64,000 nt of DNA from positions 403,767 to 467,766 of the forward strand of contig JBAOHX010000014.1 in NCBI GenBank assembly GCA_037044955.1. The letters are read 5' to 3'. The DNA comes from JAJXWB01 sp037044955. Its GTDB lineage: Bacteria; Pseudomonadota; Alphaproteobacteria; Rhizobiales; Beijerinckiaceae. Positions 55,923-64,000 of the stretch are shown here, one piece after another; the first letter of the stretch is position 1, and every line of letters begins with the position of its first letter. The position numbers were made by a program, and so were the translations under genes. The notes beneath the pieces are model-generated. The model was not told the origin of the DNA, did no database searches, and was given only the letters and a program-made list of their open reading frames with translations.

Positions 55923-57597
55923 TTATGGAGTACGCACAGGAACCTCGTCATTGAGGAAAATCCTCTGCGCATCCCAAAGCAACGCCTCCAGTGGCTGGAA
56001 TAAATTCCCCGTCTGGTAATTAAAACTTCCATCCGCGTTTTGAACCAACAGACGGTAATTGGATAATTGGAACGATAAAGCCTGTTCTGCAATCACAATC
56101 CACCCTGCCCGCAAGTTGCCCGACTTGACCATCAACCTGCTTTGTGAGTCGATGATCCCCAACCGAACATTTGTCAATTGAAACGCCCTGACATTCTCCG
56201 CCATCGGCTGCCATTCCGCATTTAGATCGCCTTCATTGACGAACAAGCTGCCTTGAGAGTCGGTGATGGCAATGCGGTTGTCATTCAATTGAAAAGCGGC
56301 AACGCCGCTTGCAAGCAAACTCCATTCAGTCTCCAAAGCGCCCTGCTTGATAAATAAATCTCCATCAGTATTTATATATCCAATTCGATGATCTGAAACT
56401 GAGTAAGCACGAATATTTTCTGCCTGAAGACTCCAATTTTCATCCAGTCCGCCCTCCATCACATATAGGTTCCCGTCGGATTTGAGAATTGCAATTCGCT
56501 GGCCCGTGACCTGAACATCAAGGACCTCAGTGGAAATCAGGCTCCAATTCAGAACAGAGTCTTCCATATCCGTGTATCGTCCTTCCCTGGCGAATAAATT
56601 CCCTTGGGTATCCAGGATGATGATCCGTTCCCCCCATAAGCGTATCTGCTTAGTCTCGGGTACATCCTGAACCACAATAGTCAAGTCGCCTTGCTGGATG
56701 AACAATTCCCCCGAATTCGAGAGCATTGCCAAACTGTTATAAGCAGGATCGGGAGTGACACACAAGGACTGATCCATCCACATACAACCCAGCCAGGGCG
56801 CTTCATCCCTGCCCCAGGGATTTACATAATTGGTATACCCACGCTTCTCCCGACCCACCTCAAAATGCAAATGGGAATTGATCGTCTGATCATAGATCAC
56901 GCCAACTTGCGTACCCATTGGAACTGGCAGGTTTTCGACCAGCAAATCCTTGTTGGTGACAATATGCATGTAGGTTGTATACCACTGCTCCCCGCCGACA
57001 CACTCACCCGCCTCGTCCCATTCACCGCCCAGGCAATGCTGTAGGACGATCATGCTGTTAAGTCCATCCGGTCGCCACTCCATAACCCTGCCATCTGCCG
57101 AGGCATAGACGGGTGTCCCTGCGGATGCCTTGATGTCTGTGCCTTCATGACCATTTGCGCCGACGTTTTGATCTGTTGAATAACACTCCACCATTTCGAA
57201 GTTATGTGGGTCTGCCTGCGCCTTGTCCTGTTCCTCTGGGATGGACGGATCGCGCCAATATGCCCACGAATCCGACATTAAGCAGATAACCAAACATCGG
57301 CGGGCATTGCTGTCCCGCATTCAATCCAAGATAATTCCAGGTCCACGGGCTGTTGGGATATTGGGAGATGCGCGCCAGCCCGATATGGGCGGGCAGCGGC
57401 CACATCAGAAAGACAGGGCGGTCTCCAATTTCCGGAAGTGGGGTGATTGTAGGGATGATAGCTTCCGGTGTTGAACCTGGAATGTCCGTTGCAGCAACAC
57501 CAGTGGGTGTTTCAACTACAGAGGTAACAGAGACGTCGGTTGAGCAGGCTTGCAGCATCAACCCAATGACAGTTATCAGGAAAATCGTTTTTTTCAT
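55923..57597 (-). CDS. M23 peptidase lipoprotein with about seven propeller-like repeats, frameshifted
   Basis: The start MKKTIFLITVIGLMLQAC is a lipoprotein signal. After one frame break near 57,270 (parity of one insertion) an M23 domain follows with the zinc/active-site motifs GHEGTDIKASAGTPVYASAD and NSHLHFEVG. The last ~270 residues are about seven repeats of ~37 residues with the pattern RIxxxxxxGxLFxxxGxLxxxW (RIAITDSQGSLFVNEGDLNA, RLGIIDSQSRLMVKSGNL). The pattern suggests a beta-propeller, possibly sugar-binding like tectonin/tachylectin. It is probably a cell-surface wall hydrolase or binding protein. Confidence 0.82.
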
Positions 57598-58338
57598 TTT
57601 CTCCCATCCAAACCCACCGGCATCATGGATACAGCACCGCGATATGTAGGAAAATTATACCCATGTCAATCGATTGTAGCTTTTGTGTGAAGAGTTCGCC
57701 CGTAGGGAATAGGGGCGTGTTTTCAGGTCGTATAAGTATTTTCAAAGGAATATGTACCGCCTACGTGCTTTGACAGTTCCACGCAATTCCATATAATCCC
57801 CACTGTTCCTACTTTCCACAATCCATCCCTCTCTTCAAGAAGCCTGGCAAACCGCCGGGCTTCTGCTGTTGTACCCAATCCCCAATCTCAACTCAACGAA
57901 AGGAAACCATATTCACCATAACCCCGTCACTTCAAGAAAATATTCCCCACCCGCACCTCATGAACCAGGCATGTTTGGAAACTTCGCAGACTCTGCATGA
58001 ATAAAACAAGACCAAACGGGAATTAGGAACAGCAATTCTGCAAGGAAGGCAGGATCAAGTTTCACCAACATGCCCCACTTCATAGCCGACACGCCCATGT
58101 AAATGATGAGGTGTGTCGGTATCAAATCCTTATCTGAATCCCTTTGGGAGGCAAGTCGAACCAAATCCATAACTGAATATCCCCAAGCAAACCAAACGGG
58201 CGCTGCGCATGGAAATCCCATGCCAGCGCCCGTTTTTATTTTCCACATTCTCTACAGTGAGGACTTACCGGGGTGAGAGGCCCGGTCAAAACACGAGACC
58301 GCCCAGCTGCAACTGGACGGTCTCAAGGTGGAACGATT
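57598..58338. other. Gene-poor intergenic stretch, 740 bases
   Basis: I see no supportable gene here. It holds a weak hairpin at 57,838-57,864 (AGAAGCC ... GGCTTCT, no T run) and the strong terminator at 58,194-58,242. It separates the leftward pilus/M23 genes from the rightward replication block, so it must contain promoters for at least the M23 gene. A 96-codon frame on the minus strand within it looks fortuitous. Confidence 0.6.
58194..58242 (+). terminator. Strong rho-independent terminator
   Basis: AAACGGGCGCTG pairs with CAGCGCCCGTTT and an inner stem GCATGG/CCATGC stacks on it, followed by TTTTTATTTT. No gene runs into it from the left, so it may insulate the replication block. Confidence 0.8.
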
Positions 58339-58566
58339 ATGTTCAAGCCAGATGATACCACAACCGTAAAAACCGTCAAGATTTCCGCGCCCTCCCCACT
58401 CAAGGCATATCAACGCCTTGTGATCGTCGAAGGCAGAGCGCTCAATATCGCAGATAATGCCGGACGACAGCAGGGGGAGTACCTATACTCGGCCACCGTT
58501 ACACTGCTGCGCGAAGCGCCTATTGAAACCAGCGCCCCATGCTGGGCAAGTGTGGAGGTGGAATGA
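58339..58566 (+). CDS. Small hypothetical protein
   Basis: The 75-residue product (MFKPDDTTTVKTVKISAPSP, AYQRLVIVEGRALNIADN) starts after an AAGGTGG site and is soluble, with a beta-rich composition. It is the first gene of the rightward block of small and replication genes. No family is recognised. Confidence 0.55.
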   Translation: MFKPDDTTTVKTVKISAPSPLKAYQRLVIVEGRALNIADNAGRQQGEYLYSATVTLLREAPIETSAPCWASVEVE

Positions 58567-58648
58567 GCCGACACACCGGACTGCGCGGATGCGTGATCAT
58601 GCTCTCTCCCTGGAACTATTTAATCCAATCCAAACAAGGAGAATGATC

Positions 58649-58756
58649 ATGAGAACCTTCGCATTGCTTCTCATCCTGGTCGCCATCGCCGCCAGCCAGC
58701 CTCATCACTGGCTTTCGGAAATCATGGCTGCCATCGCACGCTGTATCGGCAAATAG
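58649..58756 (+). CDS. Small single-span membrane peptide (35 residues)
   Basis: MRTFALLLILVAIAASQPHH leads into a short amphipathic tail (IMAAIARCIGK). An AAGGAG site lies 7 bp before the ATG, and the next gene follows after 30 bp with its own AAAGGAGG site. The hydrophobic start suggests a membrane or exported peptide. It is too short for family assignment. Confidence 0.55.
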   Translation: MRTFALLLILVAIAASQPHHWLSEIMAAIARCIGK

Positions 58757-58786
58757 TCAAACGAAAAGGAGGTCGCAGAAAAGCAC

Positions 58787-59781
58787 ATGGAAAATATCCT
58801 CTCCGCCGCTCAAGAGATCCTCGGAACGGCGGTTCGCGTGGAGGATCATCGGGATTGGGCCATCTTCTGGTGTCCCTTCCATAACGACGCGAGTCGGGAG
58901 GGGCAAGGTGGTCAGCCCAATTTTGGTGTCAACCTGCAGAGCGGCTACTGGAAGTGCCTGCGCTGCGGCGCCAGTGGCGGTTCGTTGAAATCCCTGCAAA
59001 CAAAACTGGGGCAGGAAGTGGAAACCACCCGTGTCGGTATCTGCACCGACACGCCCCAAACGCCCACCGACACAGGTGCAATTGCTCGATGAAGCCGTGT
59101 CGGAAGCGCGCTCCGTTGTACAGCGCTCGCCTGCCTGGAACGTATCTGGCAGGAAGAGGTGTGACACCCTACACCGCACTGGTCTATGGACTCGGGTACG
59201 GCATTCCCGCTCCACGTGTCCATCGTGAGATCATCGAAGCCGCAAAGCAATCGATGATGGTGCGCCGTGACGGTACCTGGTTGTGGGCGGGCGGTGTGGT
59301 GTATGCCGACCCGCCGACACAGCCGGCTGTGATGAACGTGCGCTACATCCCGGAGGAACAACTTCCCAAAGGCACGCGCAACTTCACGCCGCTGAAGAAT
59401 CACAAGACCTGGGGCAATCGCGTGCAACCGCTTGGGAGCTGGCGTATCACAAATAGCACACGCACGTTGATCGTCTTGGAAGGACTGTTTGACATGCTCA
59501 TCACAGCCCAGAAGATCCACCAGCTTGGACGCGAAGCCGACACGGTCGCGGTCTACACCAACGGCGCCAGTCCATCCGCAAAAATGCATCGGTGGTTGAG
59601 TGAACATCCCCAATACGACTATGTTCTGCTGCGTGACCCGGACAAAGCGGGTGTCGAATGGGCGCAATGCGTGTCGGCTTCCATCCGACACGGCGGCGCG
59701 AAAGTTCGCACGCTGCGACCTCCTGATCAACTAGATCCGGACGAAGCCATCCTGAGCGGATGGTGGCCGTCCATCCTCTAA
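58787..59781 (+). CDS. Primase-like protein with CHC2 zinc finger and Toprim domain, frameshifted
   Basis: Residues about 1-75 carry a zinc-ribbon (CPFHNDASREG ... YWKCLRCGASGG), as in DnaG-type and phage primases. After two frame breaks near 59,075 and 59,125 (each with insertion parity) a Toprim region follows, with the catalytic Glu in LIVLEGLFDML and Asp pair in LLRDPDKAG. The central RNA-polymerase domain of DnaG is missing, so it resembles compact plasmid or phage primases or Toprim-containing replication proteins. It probably initiates replication of the element carrying it. Confidence 0.82.
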
Positions 59782-59802
59782 ATTCAATCCAACCCATCCC
59801 TG

Positions 59803-59843
59803 AAACGGGGAGCGATCTTACATCGCTCCCCGTTTTCTTTTTC
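59803..59843 (+). terminator. Rho-independent terminator after the primase-like gene
   Basis: AAACGGGGAGCGAT, loop CTTAC, ATCGCTCCCCGTTT followed by TCTTTTT: a perfect 14-bp stem and T-tract. The next small gene starts 14 bp later with its own AAGGAG site, so there must be read-through or a separate promoter. Confidence 0.88.
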
Positions 59844-59856
59844 AAGGAGAAACCTC

Positions 59857-59997
59857 ATGTTTGTATTCACAATGATTGCCTACATCCTCGCCGCCCTGGT
59901 ACTGACCTGGGCGTTCTGGTTCATCGTCAGCATGATCCTCTACATCCGTTCCGGTCAATACGATACGGATAAACGCCTGCGCGAGATCTGCAAGTAA
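59857..59997 (+). CDS. Small membrane protein (46 residues)
   Basis: MFVFTMIAYILAALVLTWAF continues as FIVSMILYIRSGQYDTDKR, giving one long or two short hydrophobic segments and a charged C-terminus. AAGGAG lies 8 bp upstream. It lies between the terminator and ssb. No family is recognised. Confidence 0.6.
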   Translation: MFVFTMIAYILAALVLTWAFWFIVSMILYIRSGQYDTDKRLREICK

Positions 59998-60024
59998 TTT
60001 CAAACCCAAAACAAGGAGACTCTC

Positions 60025-60436
60025 ATGTCAAAGCAATACAACAAATTAACGTTTGTCGGACACCTCGGCGGCGAACCGGAAATGCGCTACACACCGGCTG
60101 GCACACCTGTGACCACCTTCAACGTCGCCACCAATGATCAGTACCCCAACGAGAAGGGCGAGATCGATCAAAGTCACCACCTGGTTCCGTTGCACCGCCT
60201 GGGGCAAGTTGGGCGAAGTCTGCAACCAGTATTTGAAAAAAGGCAGCAAGGTCCTGATCGAAGGTCGCTTGTCGCCGGACAAAACCACCGGACGTCCACG
60301 TATCTGGACCCGACAGGACGGCACTGCGGCGGCAGATTACGAAATCAAAGTGCTGGAGATCCATTTCCTGGATAGCAGGAACGATGCTGAACCTACCGTC
60401 GCACAGCTCGATCCCGCAGAGGATGAAATTCCGTAA
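60025..60436 (+). CDS. ssb: Single-stranded DNA-binding protein, frameshifted
   Basis: The OB fold starts YNKLTFVGHLGGEPEMRYTP with VTTFNVATNDQY. After one break near 60,165-60,180 it continues TTWFRCTAWGKLGEVCNQYL, GSKVLIEGRLSPDKTTGRPR and a short acidic tail ending PAEDEIP, the usual partner-binding tip. The length is 3n+1, fitting one extra base. It sits among replication genes and probably serves the element. Confidence 0.9.
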
Positions 60437-60464
60437 TGGAACCTTTCTTTTTGGAGATCACCCA

Positions 60465-60635
60465 ATGAATGCCGAACAACTTCGCTCACTCACCCGTCTG
60501 CTGGAGTATCTCGCGCCGGATGAACAAACCCACTTTGAAAGCACTCCGCCGGAAGAACGCACAAATCATATTTACCTGGATGTCCTGATCTTGCAGGACT
60601 ATCTGGAACAGCAAAAAGGAGAACCCAACTCATGA
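60465..60635 (+). CDS. Small hypothetical protein
   Basis: The 56-residue product (MNAEQLRSLTRLLEYLAPDE) is acidic and helical, starts after a GGAG site, and its stop overlaps the ATG of the clamp-like gene (ATGA). The coupling suggests a role with the clamp, but the family is not recognised. Confidence 0.6.
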   Translation: MNAEQLRSLTRLLEYLAPDEQTHFESTPPEERTNHIYLDVLILQDYLEQQKGEPNS

Positions 60636-61799
60636 TCACCGTTTCACAAGATACATTGCACTCGGCATTGAATGCCGTCACCCGCGCCAGTACGAAAAGC
60701 ACCCTGATGGCCGCCTTCTCATTGGTACGACTCGACGTCAATACGAACGGCATCCTGCACCTGTCCTGCTTCAACGGCGAGACGGCTGCGCGTTCCACCG
60801 TGAATGTGGATTGCAACGAAGACATGTCGGTATGCGTGGATGCTGCCACCCTGAAAGCGGTGGTTGAGACTCTGTCCGGTCAAATCCGCTCTGCATGTGG
60901 ATGAGACATCCCTGGTCATTCAGGGAACTTCCAACCGCACCACCCTGCGCATTGTGGAGGAACCGCTGCCGGTGATCGGTGATGAACAAACTCAGCCCGT
61001 CGCCATAATCTCCGGAAACATCTTCCGCAGTTTGATGCGCGCCCTGCCCTTTGCCTCCACGGATGACTCGCGCGCAGTTCTGCAGGTCATTCACCTGATC
61101 CTTGATTCCGACTCGGTCATTGCGCAAACTGCCGATGGATATTCCGCAGGGGTGGCGCGCGAAACGATTGAAGGTCCAACGGAACCAACCTCCGTATCCC
61201 TGCCCCTGAGCAGTGCGCGCCTGTTATCCACCCTGGTGGAAGATCGCGATACGGTACGCATGGGTACATCTGGAGCCAACCGTTATATCTTCCAGATCAC
61301 CAACACAGATCAGGCAAAAGACCTGACCCTTGCGACTGTGACCGCCGATGGCAACTTCCCGTCGACGCAGATCAAGACCCTGATCGATGACGCGCGGCAG
61401 AACGCCATTGCCATACTTCAAGTTCAGCAACCCAGCCTGATGCAATCCATTCGCATGGTGAATGCGATGGGCACACAAAGCACCTTCATCAAGGCGGTCA
61501 ATGGTGTGGCTAAGATCGCTTCAGTTGAAACCGAAACCGGGCAGGGCAGAAATATCCTGGACGGAAGCGCCAGCGGTGAGAATGCCCAAGCCTGGTTGTC
61601 CGCCATCTTCCTGAAACGTGCGGCGGAAGCCTGCAAGGGAGAGTTGGTCATGCGCATCACGAACGGCACGAAGCCGATCCTGATTGAAGCAGGTAATTTC
61701 ACCGCAGTCATCATGCCGATGCTGGTGGAATGTGGCAAGGATCCCTTCCCGGAGGACGAGGCGATTGCGATCACTCTTCCAGAAATGGCAATGGCGTAA
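60632..61799 (+). CDS. DNA polymerase III beta (sliding clamp)-like protein, frameshifted
   Basis: The protein of about 388 residues has the clamp domain pattern. The N-terminal MITVSQDTLHSALNAVTRAS and VCVDAATLKAVVETL are followed, after one break near 60,890, by IISGNIFRSLMRALPFAST and the third domain (GTKPILIEAGNFTAVIMPML). The length is 3n+1. It is divergent from chromosomal DnaN and lies with ssb, a primase-like gene and radC, so it is likely an element-borne clamp. Confidence 0.82.
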
Positions 61800-61871
61800 C
61801 CATACAACGAATCATGATCACGAAGACGGCGCATATCACATGCGCCGTCTTTCATTTCCCAAGGAAACCAA

Positions 61872-62595
61872 ATGAACACACCTCTTACTGCAAATAACCA
61901 CCCCATACGACCAACCCAAACTCAAGAGCATGCCACTGCGCGAACAGCCTGCCTACCGCGTGACTCAGAACGCGAACGCCTGCAACCAGACCGAACTCAT
62001 GGCAGCAGTCATCGGCGGCGCCAAACAGATCGAGATCGCGCAGGACCTGATGGCACATTTCAACAACGACATCCGCCGTTTGTATCAGGCGCATCCCTGC
62101 TGAACTGGCCAAGGTCAAAGGCATCAATCAGGCGACAGCGGTACGAATCAAAGCCGCATTGAATCTTGGATTGCGCCTGAGCCAGCCAGCCGAGGAACGC
62201 ACCACCATCAACTCCCCGGCAGATGCCGCGGCGCTTGTGCAATCCGAGATGGCATTGCTCGAAAAGGAACACCTGCGTGTGCTGCTGCTGGATCGCCGCA
62301 ATCGCGTGCTGGACATCATCGAGGTCTATCAGGGATCGGTCAGTTCCTCGCAGGTGCGCATCGGCGAAGTCTTTCCAGGCTGCAATCAGCCGCAATGGCC
62401 TCCTCGATCGTTGTTGTGCCACAACCATCCATCATCGGTGACCCAACTCCCTCGCCCGATGATGTCGCTGTCACCCGCGCAATGGTGCAGGCAGGCAAGT
62501 TGCTTGACATCAGCGTGCTCGATCATCTCGTGATCGGACAGGACAACGCTGGGTCTCGCCTCAAGGAACGCGGTCTGGGTTTCGATGGAGCCTGA
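61872..62595 (+). CDS. RadC/JAB-domain protein, multiply frameshifted
   Basis: The pieces give a helix-hairpin-helix region (AKVKGINQATAVRIKAALNL), then the JAB core LLEKEHLRVLLLDRRNRVLD, the metal-binding HNHPS (in a different frame, near 62,430), GDPTPSPDDVAVTRAMVQAG and LDISVLDHLVIG. At least four breaks occur. RadC-like proteins are common on plasmids, ICEs and prophages; their function is unsettled. Confidence 0.85.
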
Positions 62596-62596
62596 G

Positions 62597-62961
62597 ATGC
62601 AGCTGACTCTCAATCTCACTTTCACGCCCGCACCGCCCATCCAACGAATCTTCCAGAACAACACCTGGTTGAACGCAGGTTGGGCAAGCGCCTGTCTTGG
62701 TTTCACCAAGAAGGTGGAGATCAGCCAGTCGTTGAGCGATGTCCTGGGTAATCGAGATGAGATGACCACGACCAGCAGCTCTATGACGCGCTTTGGCTGG
62801 CACATCACTATCTGGTGTTGGATCAGCGTCCGTCCTTCTCCTTCACTTTCGATTTCATGCGCGATGACAAAATCAGCGGTCGATTCATCGAGACCAGCTT
62901 GCGTCTGCATGTCGAAGAAAAGGAGCAAGTGATCCTGTTGGGATTACTTCAGGATTTTTAG
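62597..62961 (+). CDS. Hypothetical protein, frameshifted
   Basis: The N-terminal part reads MQLTLNLTFTPAPPIQRIF and the C-terminal part, in another frame, DALWLAHHYLVLDQRPSFSF and RFIETSLRLHVEEKEQVIL. The joined product would be about 120 residues, soluble, beta-rich. It starts 1 bp after radC. A PRTRC-type plasmid protein is possible, but I cannot confirm it. Confidence 0.5.
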
Positions 62962-62969
62962 GAGGGAAC

Positions 62970-63365
62970 ATGCCATTCTATCTGGGCAAGATTGGAGAGG
63001 ATGATCTGATCCTGTTTCACTCTGCCATGCCACCCACCAAACAAACTCACGGACATTTGTACAAGGCGGTTATCGGTCCATTTGTAAGCCGCGTCGGGGC
63101 AGGTTACTTTGCACGCTATGGAAGAAACAACCCCGACATCCGCACAGCCGCTGACGCGGAACGCCTGGCACGCGCCGACCCACGCATGGAGCAGCTCATC
63201 GTCGAGGAAAGCATGACTGCTGAGGAACTCTCCATCGCGTTGGAATGCGATGCGCAGGATCAAGCCGAATATTCACCACCATCCACCCTGCCGGTTCCAA
63301 GCCGGCAGGGACTATTTCAAACACAAGGAGCAACACCATGCCTAATTGGGCTGAAAACGAACTGA
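62970..63365 (+). CDS. Hypothetical protein
   Basis: The 131-residue frame begins MPFYLGKIGEDDLILFHSAM after an AGGAGG site. The sequence to about residue 100 looks coding. The last ~30 residues run over a hairpin (CCCTGCCGG ... CCGGCAGGG, 63,286-63,310) and into the next gene's leader, so the true stop may be earlier, with a frame break near 63,270. No family is recognised. Confidence 0.5.
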   Translation: MPFYLGKIGEDDLILFHSAMPPTKQTHGHLYKAVIGPFVSRVGAGYFARYGRNNPDIRTAADAERLARADPRMEQLIVEESMTAEELSIALECDAQDQAEYSPPSTLPVPSRQGLFQTQGATPCLIGLKTN

Positions 63366-64000
63366 CCATCACCGGTCCCGATGTCAACAAGGTACTCGAA
63401 ACCATCCGTTCCGAAGCCATTGATGACCAGGACATGCGCATCCTGGACTTCAACAAGATCATCCCCTATCCACAGATATACCGCGATACTGGATCAACGC
63501 GCAGAGGAATATCAGGAATCAAACTCAATGCCATTGCAAAGGATGATCCTGAACGCAAAGAAAAACTGGAAGCGCTCGGCGCGGAATATGGCGTGGAGCC
63601 TGGCGCGCCGTGGATCAAGGACGGCTTCAACTCAGGCGGTTATGAGTGGGCTTGTGAGAACTGGGCGACGAAATGGAACGCCGTGTCATGTCCATCTCAC
63701 CACGCGCGCCGACTCATCCAAGCCTCTCGCGCAAAACATCCAAATGCGCCTATTGCCAGACGGTTCATAAAACCGAATCCATGATCGTCCTGACCTGCCA
63801 GCAATGCGGCAGTCCCCTGCCGGATGCCGAACCCATTCAGGCGTTCCTGGAATTCGACACCGCCTGGAGTCCGCCCATCCCCGTGATCGAAAAGCTCGCC
63901 TCGATGTTCGCCGATCACGCCTTCGAGTTGAAATACTTTGAAGGCGGCATGGGCTTTAGCGGACATGCCCGCTGGTCTGATGGTATCGAAGAATTCCATC
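63338..64000 (+). CDS. api92-like (DUF1281-type) protein with inserted zinc ribbon, partial and frameshifted
   Basis: The start MPNWAENELTITGPDVNKVL is characteristic of the api92/DUF1281 group found on plasmids and phages, and YEWACENWATKWNA follows. After a frame change near 63,690 the expected C-terminal signature FDTAWSPPIPVIEKLASMFA and FEGGMGFSGHARW appears and runs off the window. Between the two lies KCAYCQTVHKTESMIVLTCQ, giving two CxxC pairs, probably a zinc ribbon. AAGGAG precedes the ATG. A separate gene starting at the ATG at 63,688 is the alternative reading. Confidence 0.65.

Noticed and set aside
57958..58248. A 96-codon minus-strand frame in the gene-poor gap
   Set aside because: It lacks a ribosome-binding site and known motifs and overlaps the strong terminator.

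Overview
The window is two unrelated genomic segments joined near position 44,800. Bases 1 to about 44,800 are GC-rich and compactly organised, with many 4-bp ATGA stop/start overlaps. The gene set (urate catabolism through a membrane PuuD urate hydroxylase, a PuuE-UraD fusion, a selenocysteine formate dehydrogenase, an Fds-type NAD formate dehydrogenase, a ChrR-type zinc anti-sigma factor) points to an alphaproteobacterium, most likely Hyphomicrobiales (Rhizobiales). From about 44,808 to the end the DNA is much AT-richer and looks like Chloroflexota, probably Anaerolineae: a LacI/ribokinase/sugar-ABC/nucleoside hydrolase locus, a CpaB-CpaE-CpaF module, and a plasmid- or ICE-like replication block. 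The join cuts two genes at once (fdsG on the minus strand, a lacI-family gene on the plus strand), which is what a chimeric contig looks like. Taxonomy is inferred from gene content and style, not from a search.

Alphaproteobacterial part, left to right. (1) 0-5.9 kb: purine degradation. A nucleobase permease, PuuE-UraD, HIU hydrolase and a LysR regulator read leftward; PuuD, AllA and ureidoglycine aminohydrolase read rightward from a shared intergenic region. Together they take urate to glyoxylate-level products, except that no allantoate amidohydrolase is in view. (2) 5.9-12.6 kb: a secreted 14-residue-repeat protein, an unusual membrane/ferredoxin/degenerate-cyclase protein translationally coupled to an HtrA protease, and two back-to-back ECF sigma/anti-sigma pairs. 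(3) 12.6-24.8 kb: a complete selenocysteine island: selC (tRNA-Sec), selB, selA, fdhE, fdoI, fdoH and the selenoprotein fdoG with an in-frame TGA and a readable bSECIS hairpin, divergent from a tlpA / Tat-transglutaminase / selD operon. (4) 24.9-27.3 kb: an acyl-CoA dehydrogenase and a split TPP decarboxylase. (5) 27.5-33.2 kb: a four-gene signalling operon (TRAP-type binding protein, histidine kinase, REC-kinase hybrid, REC-adenylate cyclase). (6) 33.2-39.8 kb: a deoxyribosyltransferase-like gene, a branched-chain amino-acid/amide ABC importer with a fused LivM-LivG, and an L,D-transpeptidase. (7) 39.8-44.8 kb: fdsGBAD, the cysteine-type NAD-dependent formate dehydrogenase.

Chloroflexota-like part. 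44.8-50.8 kb is a nucleoside/ribose uptake and cleavage locus in which most genes are broken. 50.8-55.6 kb is a Tad-type ATPase, a ParA-like protein and CpaB, with no TadB/TadC or pilin. 55.9-57.6 kb is an M23 lipoprotein carrying about seven propeller-like repeats. After a 740-base gene-poor gap, 58.3-64 kb holds small membrane ORFs, a CHC2/Toprim primase-like protein, SSB, a DnaN-like clamp, RadC and an api92-like protein. These resemble the housekeeping set of a large plasmid or integrative element.

Frameshifts are frequent. Nearly all those whose reading-frame parity I worked out behave as single-base insertions: four in the first 44.8 kb and roughly twenty in the last 19 kb. This suggests consensus errors more than gene decay, so broken genes here should be read as probably intact in the organism unless stated otherwise.
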